A stretch of 64,000 bases of DNA, from contig NZ_CP121274.1 of NCBI RefSeq assembly GCF_029639405.1, positions 1,054,001-1,118,000 of the forward strand. The letters are read 5' to 3'. Shown in pieces: positions 8,367-17,457 of the stretch. Position 1 is the stretch's first letter. Each line of letters begins with the position of its first letter. The translations under genes and the position numbers were made by a program. The notes below the pieces were generated by a model, which saw only the letters and a list, made by a program, of their open reading frames with translations, did no database searches and was not told the origin of the DNA. This stretch comes from Microbacterium proteolyticum. Its GTDB lineage: Bacteria; Actinomycetota; Actinomycetes; Actinomycetales; Microbacteriaceae.

Positions 8367-9437
8367 ATGGGGACGACGGAGCCGAGGGCCTGGCTTGTTC
8401 GAGGATCGAAGAACTACGCATTCGACAGCTGGATGCTCGAGAACGGCTACACCGCAGTCGACTTCAGCGAGGTTGGCGATCTGTCTGTAGCGACGGACCT
8501 GCCCGCCATGCGAGCCCTGCTCTCCCCGACGATGCCCGACAAGAACGAGAAAGCTGTCGGCAACTACGCGGCACAGCTCAACGCCTTCGCGAATCGCATG
8601 TCGGTCGGCGACATCGTCGTTCTTCCGCTCAAGAATGTCGGTCGTCTCGCATTCGGCGTGGTGACTGGGCCCTATCGATACCTAACCGGGACAGGTGTCC
8701 TGAACCATGTCCGGCCCGTCGACTGGAAACGTCCCGACGTGGCCCGATCAGCCATCAATCAGGATTTGCTCTACTCCCTGGGCGCGTTCAGCACGGTCGT
8801 GCAGATCAGTCGAAACGACGCCGCGTACCGACTCGGAAGGGTGCTCCAGGGGGCTGAAACTGACCCTGGCGCGCGAGCGGGCGTCCCCCTGGTGTCGTCG
8901 AAGACGGACCACGACGTCGTCGATACGGACGAAGCGATCGCGAGCGACGGCCAGGACATCATCCGTTACTCGCGGGACCGCATCCTCACCCTGATCAAAG
9001 AGAAGTTCGCGGGGCATGCGCTGCAGGATCTCGTGGCCGAGATTCTCCGAGCGGAAGGGATGACCTGCAAGGTTCCGCCTAAGGGGGCAGACGGCGGCAT
9101 CGATATCATCGCCGGCTCGGGAGTCCTCGGTATCTCGGCCCCCACGATCATCGTGCAGGTGAAGTCGCAGACCAGCCGTGTCGGATCCGAGGTTCTCGAT
9201 CAGCTCGGAGGCGTCGTCGGTCAGCATCAGGCGGACCACGGGCTTCTGGTCGCGATGGGTGGTCTTACGGGACCCGCACAGGCCAAGGTAGATGCGCAAC
9301 GTCTTCGGGTTGCCGCCTGGGATGCAGAAGAGGTTATCGACCGCCTGCTGAAGCACTACGACGTCATGCCCGAGGCGATCAAGGCGATCATCCCGCTTCG
9401 TCGCTCTTGGGTGATCGACGAGAGCACGACCCGCTGA
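8367..9437 (+). CDS. Mrr-like restriction endonuclease
   Basis: A 356-residue protein with a C-terminal Mrr_cat restriction domain. The motif GADGGIDII is near residues 243-251 and the QVK motif near 262-265 (IIVQVKSQ), which gives the D...QxK active site of Mrr-type PD-(D/E)XK enzymes. The N-terminal 190 residues probably sense DNA or a ligand (MSVGDIVVLPLKNVGRLAFGVV resembles an EVE/PUA-like barrel). Mrr-type enzymes often cut modified DNA. It lies 112 bp upstream of the type I operon in the same direction, giving a small host restriction island. Expression looks independent because the gap has its own Shine-Dalgarno. Confidence 0.8.
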   Translation: MGTTEPRAWLVRGSKNYAFDSWMLENGYTAVDFSEVGDLSVATDLPAMRALLSPTMPDKNEKAVGNYAAQLNAFANRMSVGDIVVLPLKNVGRLAFGVVTGPYRYLTGTGVLNHVRPVDWKRPDVARSAINQDLLYSLGAFSTVVQISRNDAAYRLGRVLQGAETDPGARAGVPLVSSKTDHDVVDTDEAIASDGQDIIRYSRDRILTLIKEKFAGHALQDLVAEILRAEGMTCKVPPKGADGGIDIIAGSGVLGISAPTIIVQVKSQTSRVGSEVLDQLGGVVGQHQADHGLLVAMGGLTGPAQAKVDAQRLRVAAWDAEEVIDRLLKHYDVMPEAIKAIIPLRRSWVIDESTTR

Positions 9438-9549
9438 GCCCACGGCCCGCCTTAGACGCAGTTCCCGATCGCGTCGGCGGGTGAGACTACATTGAGGCCC
9501 CGACCGGGAGCGATCGCGCCCGGTCTCGCACGAGGAGAAACACGAGTCG

Positions 9550-11118
9550 ATGACGCCCACTACGAAAGAAGCGCAGCGCGCGGAGCTCCACAAGACGATC
9601 TGGCGGATCGCGAACGATCTGCGCGGGTCCGTCGACGGATGGGACTTCAAGTCGTACGTGCTCGGCATGCTTTTCTACCGGTTCATCTCCGAGAATCTCA
9701 CCGCATATATCAACGCCAGCGAACGTGACGCCGGGGACACGAGCTTCGATTACGCCCGCCTCCTCGACTCACGCGCAAATTTCGGACGTCGGGACACGGT
9801 CGATGAGAAGGGCTTTTTCATCCTTCCTTCCGAGTTGTTCCAAAACGTTCGCGCACGGGCAGCGACCGATGCGAACCTCAACGAGACGCTCGCTCGTGTG
9901 TTCAAGAACATCGAAGGCTCTGCACTCGGCACCGATGCCGAAGATGACCTGAAGGGCCTCTTCGACGACCTCGACGTGAACAGCTCGAAGCTGGGTAGCA
10001 CGGTCGCGAAGCGCAACGAGAAGCTCGTCAAGCTGCTGGATGCGATCGGTGACCTGCCGCTGGGAAACTTCGAGGACAACTCGATCGACCTGTTCGGCGA
10101 CGCCTACGAGTACCTAATGCAGATGTATGCCTCAAGCGCTGGGAAGTCCGGCGGCGAGTACTACACGCCCCAAGAAGTCTCCGAACTCCTCGCCCGCATC
10201 ACCGTGGTCGGCAAGACCCAAGTGAACAAGGTCTACGACCCCGCCGTCGGATCCGGCTCACTACTGCTGAAGTTCGCGAAGGTGCTCGGCAAAGACAACG
10301 TGCGCCACGGCTTCTACGGCCAGGAGATCAACCTGACCACCTACAACCTCGCGCGGATCAATATGTTCCTGCACGACGTGAACTATGAGAAGTTCAACCT
10401 CGCCCACGGAGATACGCTGATCGACCCCGCCCACTGGGACGATGAACCGTTCGAAGCGATCGTCTCCAACCCGCCCTACTCGATCAAATGGGATGGCGAC
10501 GCCAACCCGCTCCTGATCAACGACCCACGCTTTGCGCCAGCCGGTGTACTCGCGCCGAAGTCGAAAGCCGACCTCGCGTTCACGATGCACATCCTGTCGT
10601 GGCTGGCCGTCAACGGCACCGCCGCGATCGTCGAGTTCCCCGGCGTGCTCTACCGCGGGGGAGCAGAAGCCAAGATCCGCAAGTACCTCATTGATAACAA
10701 CTACGTCGACGCTGTCATCCAACTCCCGCCGGACCTGTTCTTCGGTACCACGATCGCGACCTGCATCATCGTGCTCAAGAAGTCCAAGACCGACAATGCA
10801 GTGCTCTTCATCGACGCGTCGACCGAGTTCAAACGCGTCGGCAATAAGAACAAACTCACCGAGGCCAACCAGCAGCACGTCCTCGGCACCTTTACCACCC
10901 GAGAGAGCATTGATCATGTCGCGACGCTTGTGTCGAACGAAGGCATCGCGGCCAACGACTACAACATTGCTGTGTCCTCCTACGTCGAGCAAGAAGACAT
11001 CCGCGAGACAGTCGACATCACTGAGCTTAACGCCGAGATCGCCCGCATCGTCGCCCGCCAGCAAGAACTCCGCACCTCCATCGACGAGATCGTCGCCGAC
11101 CTGGAGGGCACGAAGTGA
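9550..11118 (+). CDS. hsdM: Type I restriction-modification methyltransferase subunit HsdM
   Basis: A 522-residue N6-adenine methyltransferase. The HsdM N-terminal helical domain comes first (IWRIANDLRGSVDGWDFKSYVLGMLFYRFISENLT). The AdoMet motif is DPAVGSGSLLLK near residue 230, and the catalytic NPPYS lies near 307-311. The GGEYYTPQEVSELL motif is also typical. A GAGGAGAAA Shine-Dalgarno lies before the ATG at 9550. Its stop overlaps the hsdS start (GTGA), so the genes are coupled. With HsdS it forms the M2S1 methylase and with HsdR the full translocating nuclease. Confidence 0.95.
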   Translation: MTPTTKEAQRAELHKTIWRIANDLRGSVDGWDFKSYVLGMLFYRFISENLTAYINASERDAGDTSFDYARLLDSRANFGRRDTVDEKGFFILPSELFQNVRARAATDANLNETLARVFKNIEGSALGTDAEDDLKGLFDDLDVNSSKLGSTVAKRNEKLVKLLDAIGDLPLGNFEDNSIDLFGDAYEYLMQMYASSAGKSGGEYYTPQEVSELLARITVVGKTQVNKVYDPAVGSGSLLLKFAKVLGKDNVRHGFYGQEINLTTYNLARINMFLHDVNYEKFNLAHGDTLIDPAHWDDEPFEAIVSNPPYSIKWDGDANPLLINDPRFAPAGVLAPKSKADLAFTMHILSWLAVNGTAAIVEFPGVLYRGGAEAKIRKYLIDNNYVDAVIQLPPDLFFGTTIATCIIVLKKSKTDNAVLFIDASTEFKRVGNKNKLTEANQQHVLGTFTTRESIDHVATLVSNEGIAANDYNIAVSSYVEQEDIRETVDITELNAEIARIVARQQELRTSIDEIVADLEGTK

Positions 11119-12335
11119 GCCGCATCGACGAACTGCTCGCGGAACTCGCGCCAAAGGGCGTCGAGTTCAAGCCTGTCGGCGAAGTAACGGCAAAAAGCTC
11201 CAACATCAAATGGGTCAACGCGGGTGACGACGATTTCCAGTACATCGATCTAAGTTCCGTGGACCGCGTGACACGCAGGATTGGTGAGACAGCATCCATC
11301 AACGCAAGCAACGCTCCAAGTCGCGCGCAACAGATTGTTCACACAGGCGATGTGATCTTCGCGACCACACGCCCCGCGCAAATGCGATGGGCAGTGATCC
11401 CGGCCGAGTATGACGGACAGATCGCCAGCACGGGCTACTGTGTGCTTCGACCAGACACCTCCGTCGTTCTCACGAACTTCTTGGCTCACGTTCTTGGTGC
11501 CGACGCGTTCCGTCAATACGTTGAGGCAAATCAGGTCGCGGGAAATTATCCCTCAATCCCCGACAATCGGGTCCGGGCTTACTTAATCCCTGTGCCGCCT
11601 CTCGAGGTGCAGCGGGAGATCGTGCGAGTATTGGATCAGTTCACTCAGCTGGAAGCGGAGCTGGAAGCGGAGCTGGAATCTCGACGCCGCCAGTACGAGC
11701 ACTACCGCACAAGGGCTTTTGAGTTCTCGGCTGATATTGATATTCGCTGGTCGACGCTTGGGGAAATATCGACCCGTGTGTCTTCGGGTGCGACCCCGAA
11801 GGCCGGCGCACCTGAATACTACGACGGCGGGACGATTCCGTGGCTTCGCACCGGTGAAGTGACGTTCGGTGAGATTTGGGATACCGAGATGAAGGTCACT
11901 GATCGTGCGCTTAAGGAGACTGGCGCTTCATGGATCAAAGAGAATTGCGTCATCGTCGCAATCTCAGGGGCTACGGCCGCTCGGTCAGCGATCAATAAGA
12001 TTCCGTTGACGACGAATCAGCACTGCTGCAATTTGCAGATCGATGAACTACAAGCAAACTATCGGTATGTGTTCTATTGGGTTAGCTCGAAGTATGAAGA
12101 GCTCAAGGCCCTTGGTCGTGGTGCTCGGTCAGACTTGAATGCGAAGCTGATCAAAGACTTTCCTATCCCCGTGCCTTCCCTCAATGAGCAGCGCCGCGTT
12201 GTCTCGCTCCTCGACAAGTTTGATGCGCTTGTCAACAACTTGAGCGTCGGCCTCCCCGCCGAGCTTGCTGCGCGTCGTAAGCAGTACGAGTACTACCGCG
12301 ACAAGCTGCTCACCTTCGAGGAGGCTGCGGCATGA
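11115..12335 (+). CDS. hsdS: Type I restriction-modification specificity subunit HsdS
   Basis: A 406-residue specificity subunit with two target-recognition domains, about residues 1-170 and 205-360. Each is followed by a conserved helical spacer: PPLEVQREIVRVLDQFTQLEAELEA near 160-190 and PSLNEQRRVVSLLDKFDALVNN near 345-370. Both spacers end in a similar RRRQYEHYR / RRKQYEYYR motif, which shows the internal duplication. The central spacer contains a short tandem repeat (listed separately). The GTG start overlaps the hsdM stop, and its own stop overlaps the hsdR start (ATGA). Confidence 0.93.
   Translation: MSRIDELLAELAPKGVEFKPVGEVTAKSSNIKWVNAGDDDFQYIDLSSVDRVTRRIGETASINASNAPSRAQQIVHTGDVIFATTRPAQMRWAVIPAEYDGQIASTGYCVLRPDTSVVLTNFLAHVLGADAFRQYVEANQVAGNYPSIPDNRVRAYLIPVPPLEVQREIVRVLDQFTQLEAELEAELESRRRQYEHYRTRAFEFSADIDIRWSTLGEISTRVSSGATPKAGAPEYYDGGTIPWLRTGEVTFGEIWDTEMKVTDRALKETGASWIKENCVIVAISGATAARSAINKIPLTTNQHCCNLQIDELQANYRYVFYWVSSKYEELKALGRGARSDLNAKLIKDFPIPVPSLNEQRRVVSLLDKFDALVNNLSVGLPAELAARRKQYEYYRDKLLTFEEAAA
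11649..11678 (+). repeat. 12-bp tandem repeat in the hsdS central spacer
   Basis: CTGGAAGCGGAG occurs twice in direct succession (11649-11660 and 11661-11672) and a third partial copy (CTGGAA) follows. It encodes LEAE-LEAE-LE, four residues per unit. This is the same place and unit size as the TAEL repeats of EcoR124I, whose copy number changes the spacing between the two half-sites. Slippage here could change specificity in frame. Confidence 0.8.
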
Positions 12336-15300
12336 CCGATTTGACTCCACGTAAATATGATCCGATCGCTGTGTCGTCGGAGAGCACGGTTGTTGCGGAG
12401 TACATCCCTGACGCGGTGGGTGCTGGTTCGTATCAGTCGGAGGCGGAGCTCGAGCGTGAGCTGATCCGGCTGCTCGAGTCGCAGGCGTATGAGTATGTGC
12501 CGATCACGTCGGAAGCGCAGCTCGTGGCAAACCTCCGTGCTCAGCTTGAAGCCCTGAACTCGGTGACGTTTTCCGATGCTGAGTGGGATCAGTTCTTTTC
12601 GGAGCGGATCGCTGGGGCGAACGACGGCATCGTTGAGAAGACGGTGCGCATGCAAGAAGATCACGTCCAGCTGCTCAAGCGTGACGACGGTTCAATCAAG
12701 AACATCCTGCTGATTGATAAGCAGAGCATCCACAACAACCGGCTTCAGGTGATCAACCAGTATGAGATCGGCCAGGGGGACGGTGGTGCGGCTCGCTCGA
12801 ACCGCTATGACGTGACGGTGCTCGTCAACGGTCTGCCGATGGTTCACATCGAGTTGAAACGGCGCGGCGTCGACATCCGTGAGGCGTTCAATCAGATCGA
12901 CCGCTATCAGCGCGACAGCTTCTGGGCGGGCTCTGGTCTGTTCGAGTACGTGCAGCTCTTCGTGACCAGCAACGGCACGCTCACGAAGTACTACTCCAAC
13001 ACCACTCGTCGACAGCACCTCAGCGAAGCGGCTGGGTCGAAGCGGGTGCGGAAGTCGTCGAACTCGTTCGAGTTCACCTCGTGGTGGGCGGACGCACAAA
13101 ACAAGCCGATCCAGGATCTGTCTGCGTTTGCGAAGACGTTCTTCGCGAAGCACGCCCTGCTGAACATTCTGACGAAGTACTGCGTGCTCACCGCCGACCG
13201 GATGCTGCTGGTTATGCGGCCGTACCAGATCGTCGCGACCGAGCGGATTCTGCAGAAGATCGATATCTCCACGAACTACAAGACCCTCGGCACCGGCGCC
13301 GCGGGCGGCTACGTGTGGCACACGACCGGTTCCGGCAAGACCCTGACCTCATTCAAGGCCGCACAGCTCGCTTCGAAGCTCCCGAGCGTGGACAAGGTGC
13401 TGTTCGTCGTGGATCGTAAGGATCTCGACTACCAGACGATGCGGGAGTACGACCGTTTCGAGAAGGGCGCGGCGAACTCGAACACTTCGACCCAGGTGTT
13501 GAAGAAGCAACTCGAGGACCCGAACGCGCGGATCATCATCACAACGATCCAGAAGCTCTCAACGTTCATCCGTGCGAACAAGGGCCACGCGATTTACGAC
13601 GGGCATGTCGTGATCATCTTCGACGAGTGTCACCGGTCGCAGTTCGGCGACATGCACACCGCGATCACGAAGGCCTTCAAGCGGTACAACCTTTTTGGCT
13701 TCACGGGCACCCCGATCTTCGCGGCGAACTCCGGTAGTGGCGGGAATCCGCAGCTGCAGACGACCGAGCAGGCGTTCGGTGGGAAGTTGCACACGTACAC
13801 GATCGTTGATGCGATCACCGATAAGAACGTGCTGCCGTTTCGGATCGACTACGTCAACACGGTCAAGGTCGGCAATGTCGTCGACAAGCAAGTCTCGGCG
13901 ATCGATACCGAGAAGGCGCTGCTCGCCCCGGAGCGGATCAGTCAGATTGTGAAGTACGCGCTGGAGCACTTCGACCAGAAGACGAAGCGTGCCGAGCATT
14001 ACACGCTCGGGGAGCGCCGCGTGCGTGGTTTCAACGCGCTGTTCGCGACCGCATCTATCGAGGCTGCTCGTGCGTACTACAACCACTTCCAGATCCAGCA
14101 AGAGGGTCTTTCGTCGGATCGGCGGTTGAAGGTCGGCCTGATCTACTCCTACGGCGCGAACGACGCCGTGGAAGACGGCGGGCTCGACGAAGAGGGCTTC
14201 GACACCGGCGCGTTGAACATGGACGCGCGGTCGTTCCTGGAAGACGCGATCCAGGACTACAACGACATGTTCGGCACGTCATTCGACACCTCCGCCGACC
14301 GGTTCCAGAACTACTACAAAGACCTCTCGCTCAAGTTGAAGCAGCGCGAGATCGACCTGGTCATCGTCGTGAACATGTTCCTCACCGGCTTCGACGCGAC
14401 CACGATGAACACCCTGTTCGTCGACAAGAACCTGCGCGCACACGGGCTGATCCAGGCCTACTCGCGCACGAACCGCATCCTGAACTCCGTGAAGACCTAC
14501 GGCAACATCGTCAGCTTCCGTGACCTTGAAGACGAGACGAACGATGCGATCGCGCTGTTCGGCAACAAGGATGCTCGCGGTGTGGTACTTCTCAAGCCGT
14601 ACGGCGAGTACTACGACGACTACGCCGAGAAGGTCACCGAACTGCTCAGCGCCTTCCCGCTCGGTCAGCCGATCATCGGCGAAGCTGCTCAGAAGGAGTT
14701 CATCCAGCTGTTCGGTGCGATCCTGCGGTTGCAGAACATCCTCGCCTCGTTCGACGAGTTCACCGGCAACGCAATCCTCACCGACCGGCAGGGTCAGGAC
14801 TACCGCAGCGTCTACCTCGACCTGTATGCGGAGTTCCGCAAAGACAAGGACGCCGACAAGGAACAGATCAACGATGACGTGGTCTTCGAGATCGAGCTGA
14901 TTAAGCAGGTCGAGATCAACGTCGACTACATCCTCATGCTCGTCCAGAAGTATCGGGATGAACGTGGTGACGGTGACGACAAGGAGATTCGCGCCGAGAT
15001 CTCCCGCGCCGTGGACGCCAGCCCGACGTTGCGCAACAAGAGGGACCTCATCGAAGACTTCGTAGACTCGCTCTCCGTGGATGGTGAGATAGACCAGGAA
15101 TGGCGGGCATACATCGCAGCCAAGCGCGAGGCCGAACTCGAGACGATCATCACCGACGAGAAGCTGCGACCCGATGAGACTCGCGTCTTCATCGAGACCG
15201 CCTTTCGCGACGGCCAGATCCGTACGAGCGGCACCGCGATCACCAAGGTGCTGCCGCCGGTATCGCGGTTCTCTGCTGACGGCGGCCACGGTGAGAAGAA

Positions 15301-15379
15301 ACAGCGCGTTATCCAGAAGCTCGGAGCGTTCTTCGAGCGATTCTTCGGGTTGTCCGCGGGGAACTCGCCGACGACATAG
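12332..15379 (+). CDS. hsdR: Type I restriction enzyme subunit HsdR
   Basis: A 1015-residue translocase-nuclease. The N-terminal PD-(D/E)XK domain has RYDVTVLVNGLPMVHIELKR (ExK near residues 173-175). The SF2 motor has Walker A HTTGSGKT near 329 and the DEAD-box variant DECH near 430, then the TGTPIF motif and the later AYSRTNR motif. The C-terminal helical part is complete. The ATG overlaps the hsdS stop (ATGA). All catalytic motifs are intact, so the hsdMSR system appears functional. Confidence 0.95.
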   Translation: MTDLTPRKYDPIAVSSESTVVAEYIPDAVGAGSYQSEAELERELIRLLESQAYEYVPITSEAQLVANLRAQLEALNSVTFSDAEWDQFFSERIAGANDGIVEKTVRMQEDHVQLLKRDDGSIKNILLIDKQSIHNNRLQVINQYEIGQGDGGAARSNRYDVTVLVNGLPMVHIELKRRGVDIREAFNQIDRYQRDSFWAGSGLFEYVQLFVTSNGTLTKYYSNTTRRQHLSEAAGSKRVRKSSNSFEFTSWWADAQNKPIQDLSAFAKTFFAKHALLNILTKYCVLTADRMLLVMRPYQIVATERILQKIDISTNYKTLGTGAAGGYVWHTTGSGKTLTSFKAAQLASKLPSVDKVLFVVDRKDLDYQTMREYDRFEKGAANSNTSTQVLKKQLEDPNARIIITTIQKLSTFIRANKGHAIYDGHVVIIFDECHRSQFGDMHTAITKAFKRYNLFGFTGTPIFAANSGSGGNPQLQTTEQAFGGKLHTYTIVDAITDKNVLPFRIDYVNTVKVGNVVDKQVSAIDTEKALLAPERISQIVKYALEHFDQKTKRAEHYTLGERRVRGFNALFATASIEAARAYYNHFQIQQEGLSSDRRLKVGLIYSYGANDAVEDGGLDEEGFDTGALNMDARSFLEDAIQDYNDMFGTSFDTSADRFQNYYKDLSLKLKQREIDLVIVVNMFLTGFDATTMNTLFVDKNLRAHGLIQAYSRTNRILNSVKTYGNIVSFRDLEDETNDAIALFGNKDARGVVLLKPYGEYYDDYAEKVTELLSAFPLGQPIIGEAAQKEFIQLFGAILRLQNILASFDEFTGNAILTDRQGQDYRSVYLDLYAEFRKDKDADKEQINDDVVFEIELIKQVEINVDYILMLVQKYRDERGDGDDKEIRAEISRAVDASPTLRNKRDLIEDFVDSLSVDGEIDQEWRAYIAAKREAELETIITDEKLRPDETRVFIETAFRDGQIRTSGTAITKVLPPVSRFSADGGHGEKKQRVIQKLGAFFERFFGLSAGNSPTT

Positions 15380-15423
15380 GCCGGGCTATGCGACGCGGCA
15401 TCCATTCACCACACACCGCCTCC

Positions 15424-15717
15424 TCACCCCAGCAACACCGGCGCACTGCCCACCGCCGACGTGAGGGTCAGCAATCGCTGGCCGCTGCTGCCGGGGAGGT
15501 GGAGCACCTCGCAATGCAACTCGAGGTCACCCACCTAGGGGTGGCGCAGCCTCCTCGTTCCGCTCGAACACAACCGCACGTCGCGCCTCGCCCACAGGCG
15601 CGCGAACTCTCGACTTTTCAACGACGCCTCGCCCGCGAGCTCGGCGAGCCCGGGATCGTCCGGATACTGCCCCGCCACGTTCCGGAGCGACGCGACCGCC
15701 GACGCCGCCTCAACTTC
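15424..15717 (-). pseudogene. Remnant of an MmyB-type XRE regulator with an internal amber codon
   Basis: In this 330-bp stretch without an intact gene, the minus strand reads EVEAASAVASLRNVAGQYPDD and then PGLAELAGEASLKSREFARL, continuing WARRDVR through RRLRHP, which is the C-terminal MmyB ligand-binding domain of actinobacterial XRE regulators. A TAG at 15535-15537 interrupts it, and the same frame then continues VGDLELHCEVLHLPGSSGQR to a stop at 15424-15426. Functional relatives have Glu between HP and VG, so a single GAG-to-TAG change explains the stop. The HTH domain and start codon are missing. Such regulators often sit beside the oxidoreductase or hydrolase they control, here the hydrolase at 15710. 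Confidence 0.72.
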
Positions 15718-16455
15718 TCACATGCCGCACGAAGAACCTCCCGGCATCCTCTCCCGCGAACGCCGGAACGCCCGTGTGCCGCCCATGTTGGCGACGAGCG
15801 TCTTCTCGCGCGAGCCGAACGCGTCGAACAGGTCGAGCGCCGCCTGACGGTCGTTGCCCTCGTCGTCCCACTGCAGAAGGACATGGATCGGGATGCCGAT
15901 CCCCTGCGCCTCCTCCATCGTCGAGCGGGGCACGTAGCTTCCGGCGAAGAGCCCCGCGGCCGCGATGCGCGGGTCGGTAGCGGCGAGCCGGACGCCGACC
16001 GCGATGACTCCGCCGGAGAAGCCGACTCCCGGACCGACGTCGGGCAGGGCGAGCACGGCATCCAGGGTGGTCTGCCAATCGGGGACGGCCGCATCCACGA
16101 GCGGGAGGATGAGCCGGTCGGTCACGTCAGCGCTCGGCTTCTCGCCCGCGGCGAGCGCGGCGCGCAGATCGGCGCGAGCCTCATCGGCACCGGGCAGCGG
16201 CGGGCGGTCACCGGTGCCGGCGAGCTCGATCGTCACCGACGCGAAGCCGTCCGCCGCGGCCGCCGCGGCGCGGGCGACGAGCCGCGAGTACATCCGGCGC
16301 GTGCCGAAGCCGCCGGGCTGGTTCAGGAGGAGCAGCGGCACCGGCGACGACGGGGTGGCGGTGGGTGGCATCCACAGGATGCCGGCGAAACCGGCGAGCG
16401 TGAACTCGCGCTCGAGGACGCCGTCGTCGAGCAGGGTGTGTGAGGTGAAGCGCAT
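15710..16455 (-). pseudogene. Alpha/beta hydrolase, frameshifted near its 3' end
   Basis: The gene begins MRFTSHTLLDDG; CCGAAAGG lies 7 bp before the ATG at 16453-16455. It encodes an alpha/beta hydrolase with oxyanion region LLLLNQPGGFGTR and nucleophile-elbow region GVGFSGGVIAVG. After KTLVANMGG, near 15776-15780, the frame runs into TRAFRRSRERMPGG and stops at 15718. Adding one C in GGCGGCACACGG restores GGHTGVPAFAGEDAGRFFVR, ending at the stop at 15710. That stretch carries the expected catalytic His. The loss is either a recent inactivating deletion or a sequencing error. Apart from this the frame is intact. Confidence 0.7.
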
Positions 16456-16468
16456 GGTCATGCCTTTC

Positions 16469-16493
16469 GGGAGCACGGGGTGGGGGTGCTCCC
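16469..16493 (-). promoter_or_regulatory. Leader hairpin upstream of the alpha/beta hydrolase
   Basis: GGGAGCAC (16469-16476) and GTGCTCCC (16486-16493) form an 8-bp perfect stem with a 9-nt G-rich loop. The hairpin lies between a possible small leader ORF (16501-16551) and the hydrolase start, and it touches the hydrolase Shine-Dalgarno. An attenuator or translation switch is conceivable; there is no U-tract, so it is not a classical terminator. Confidence 0.35.
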
Positions 16494-16500
16494 GGGCGAC

Positions 16501-16551
16501 CTAGCGCCCGACCGTGACTCCGCTGAGGAGCACCCACGTCGATTCGTTCAC
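16501..16551 (-). CDS. Possible 16-residue leader peptide
   Basis: On the minus strand TGAGGAG precedes a GTG at 16549-16551 by about 9 bp. The frame reads (M)NESTWVLLSGVTVGR and stops at 16501-16503. It ends just before the hairpin at 16469-16493. This arrangement, leader peptide then hairpin then hydrolase gene, looks regulatory. The ORF is short enough to be chance, and translation is unproven. Confidence 0.3.
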   Translation of the reverse strand: MNESTWVLLSGVTVGR

Positions 16552-16608
16552 GGGGACCACCTCCTCAGGCTTCAGCACGGACCACCGAACAGTATCCCGA
16601 CCCGCCCC

Positions 16609-17445
16609 TCAACGGAACAGGTCGGCGTGGTCGACGACCCATGCGCGGAAAGTGCGCGACGGGCGGCCCGTGATGCGCGTGTACTCGTCGGAGATCGGCG
16701 GAGTCGCGCCGACCGCCTCGCGCCAGTCCTTGATGATCTGCCGCACCCACACCTCGGGCACGAACCGCGACAGCATCGCCGACGACTCCGCCTCGGTCTG
16801 CTCGACCACCGTCACCGGCCGCCCGATCACGTCACCGATCAGCGCCACCTGCTCGCGAAGAGTCAGGCGCTCCGGTCCGGTGAGCACCGGCGCGGCACCG
16901 ACGAGAGCGTCGGTGGTGAGGGCGACCACGGCGACATCGGCGATGTCCTGCTCGTGAATGGGCGCCTGCACCGCGTCGGGGTACGGCAGCGGAACGGCGC
17001 TCTCGCCCTTCACGCCCCAGCTCCAGCGGGCTGCGTTGCTCGCGAACCCGCCCGGACGCAGGAACGTGTACGCGAGCCCCGACCGGGCGACGGCCTCCTC
17101 GACACGGAGGAACCGCGAGCCGTTGAAGTCCTCCGCCGCCCCCGGAAGCGTCACGGACGACGACGACAGGACGACCACGTGCCGGACGCCCGCCGCCGCG
17201 AAGGTCGCCAGGAGCGGCTCCGGCTCGGCGAGGTCGGCATAGAGGAACACGCGCTCGACACGCGTCAGAGCCTCGGTGAACGACGCCGGGTCATCGAGAT
17301 CCGCCGCGAACACCTCCACCTCGGCGGGCAAAGCCAGCTTCTGCGGCGTCCGGCTCGTCGCGCGCACCCGCTCCCCACGATCGAGCAGACCCGCCACGAC
17401 CGCACCACCCACGGCACCACTGGCACCGACAACCAGAATCGACAT
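16609..17445 (-). CDS. NmrA-like NAD(P)-binding protein
   Basis: A 278-residue atypical SDR of the NmrA/NAD(P)H-azoreductase-like family. The Rossmann loop is GASGAVGGAV at residues 7-16, followed by ATSRTPQKL, the DLDDPASFTEAL segment and RHVVVLSSSSVTLPG. It lacks the YxxxK catalytic pair of classical SDRs, so it may be a redox sensor or a quinone-type reductase. The ATG at 17443-17445 has GAAGGAG upstream. It is divergent from the TetR gene at 17523 with a strong operator in between, so it is very probably the target of that repressor. Confidence 0.82.
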   Translation of the reverse strand: MSILVVGASGAVGGAVVAGLLDRGERVRATSRTPQKLALPAEVEVFAADLDDPASFTEALTRVERVFLYADLAEPEPLLATFAAAGVRHVVVLSSSSVTLPGAAEDFNGSRFLRVEEAVARSGLAYTFLRPGGFASNAARWSWGVKGESAVPLPYPDAVQAPIHEQDIADVAVVALTTDALVGAAPVLTGPERLTLREQVALIGDVIGRPVTVVEQTEAESSAMLSRFVPEVWVRQIIKDWREAVGATPPISDEYTRITGRPSRTFRAWVVDHADLFR

Positions 17446-17457
17446 GATCACTCCTTC

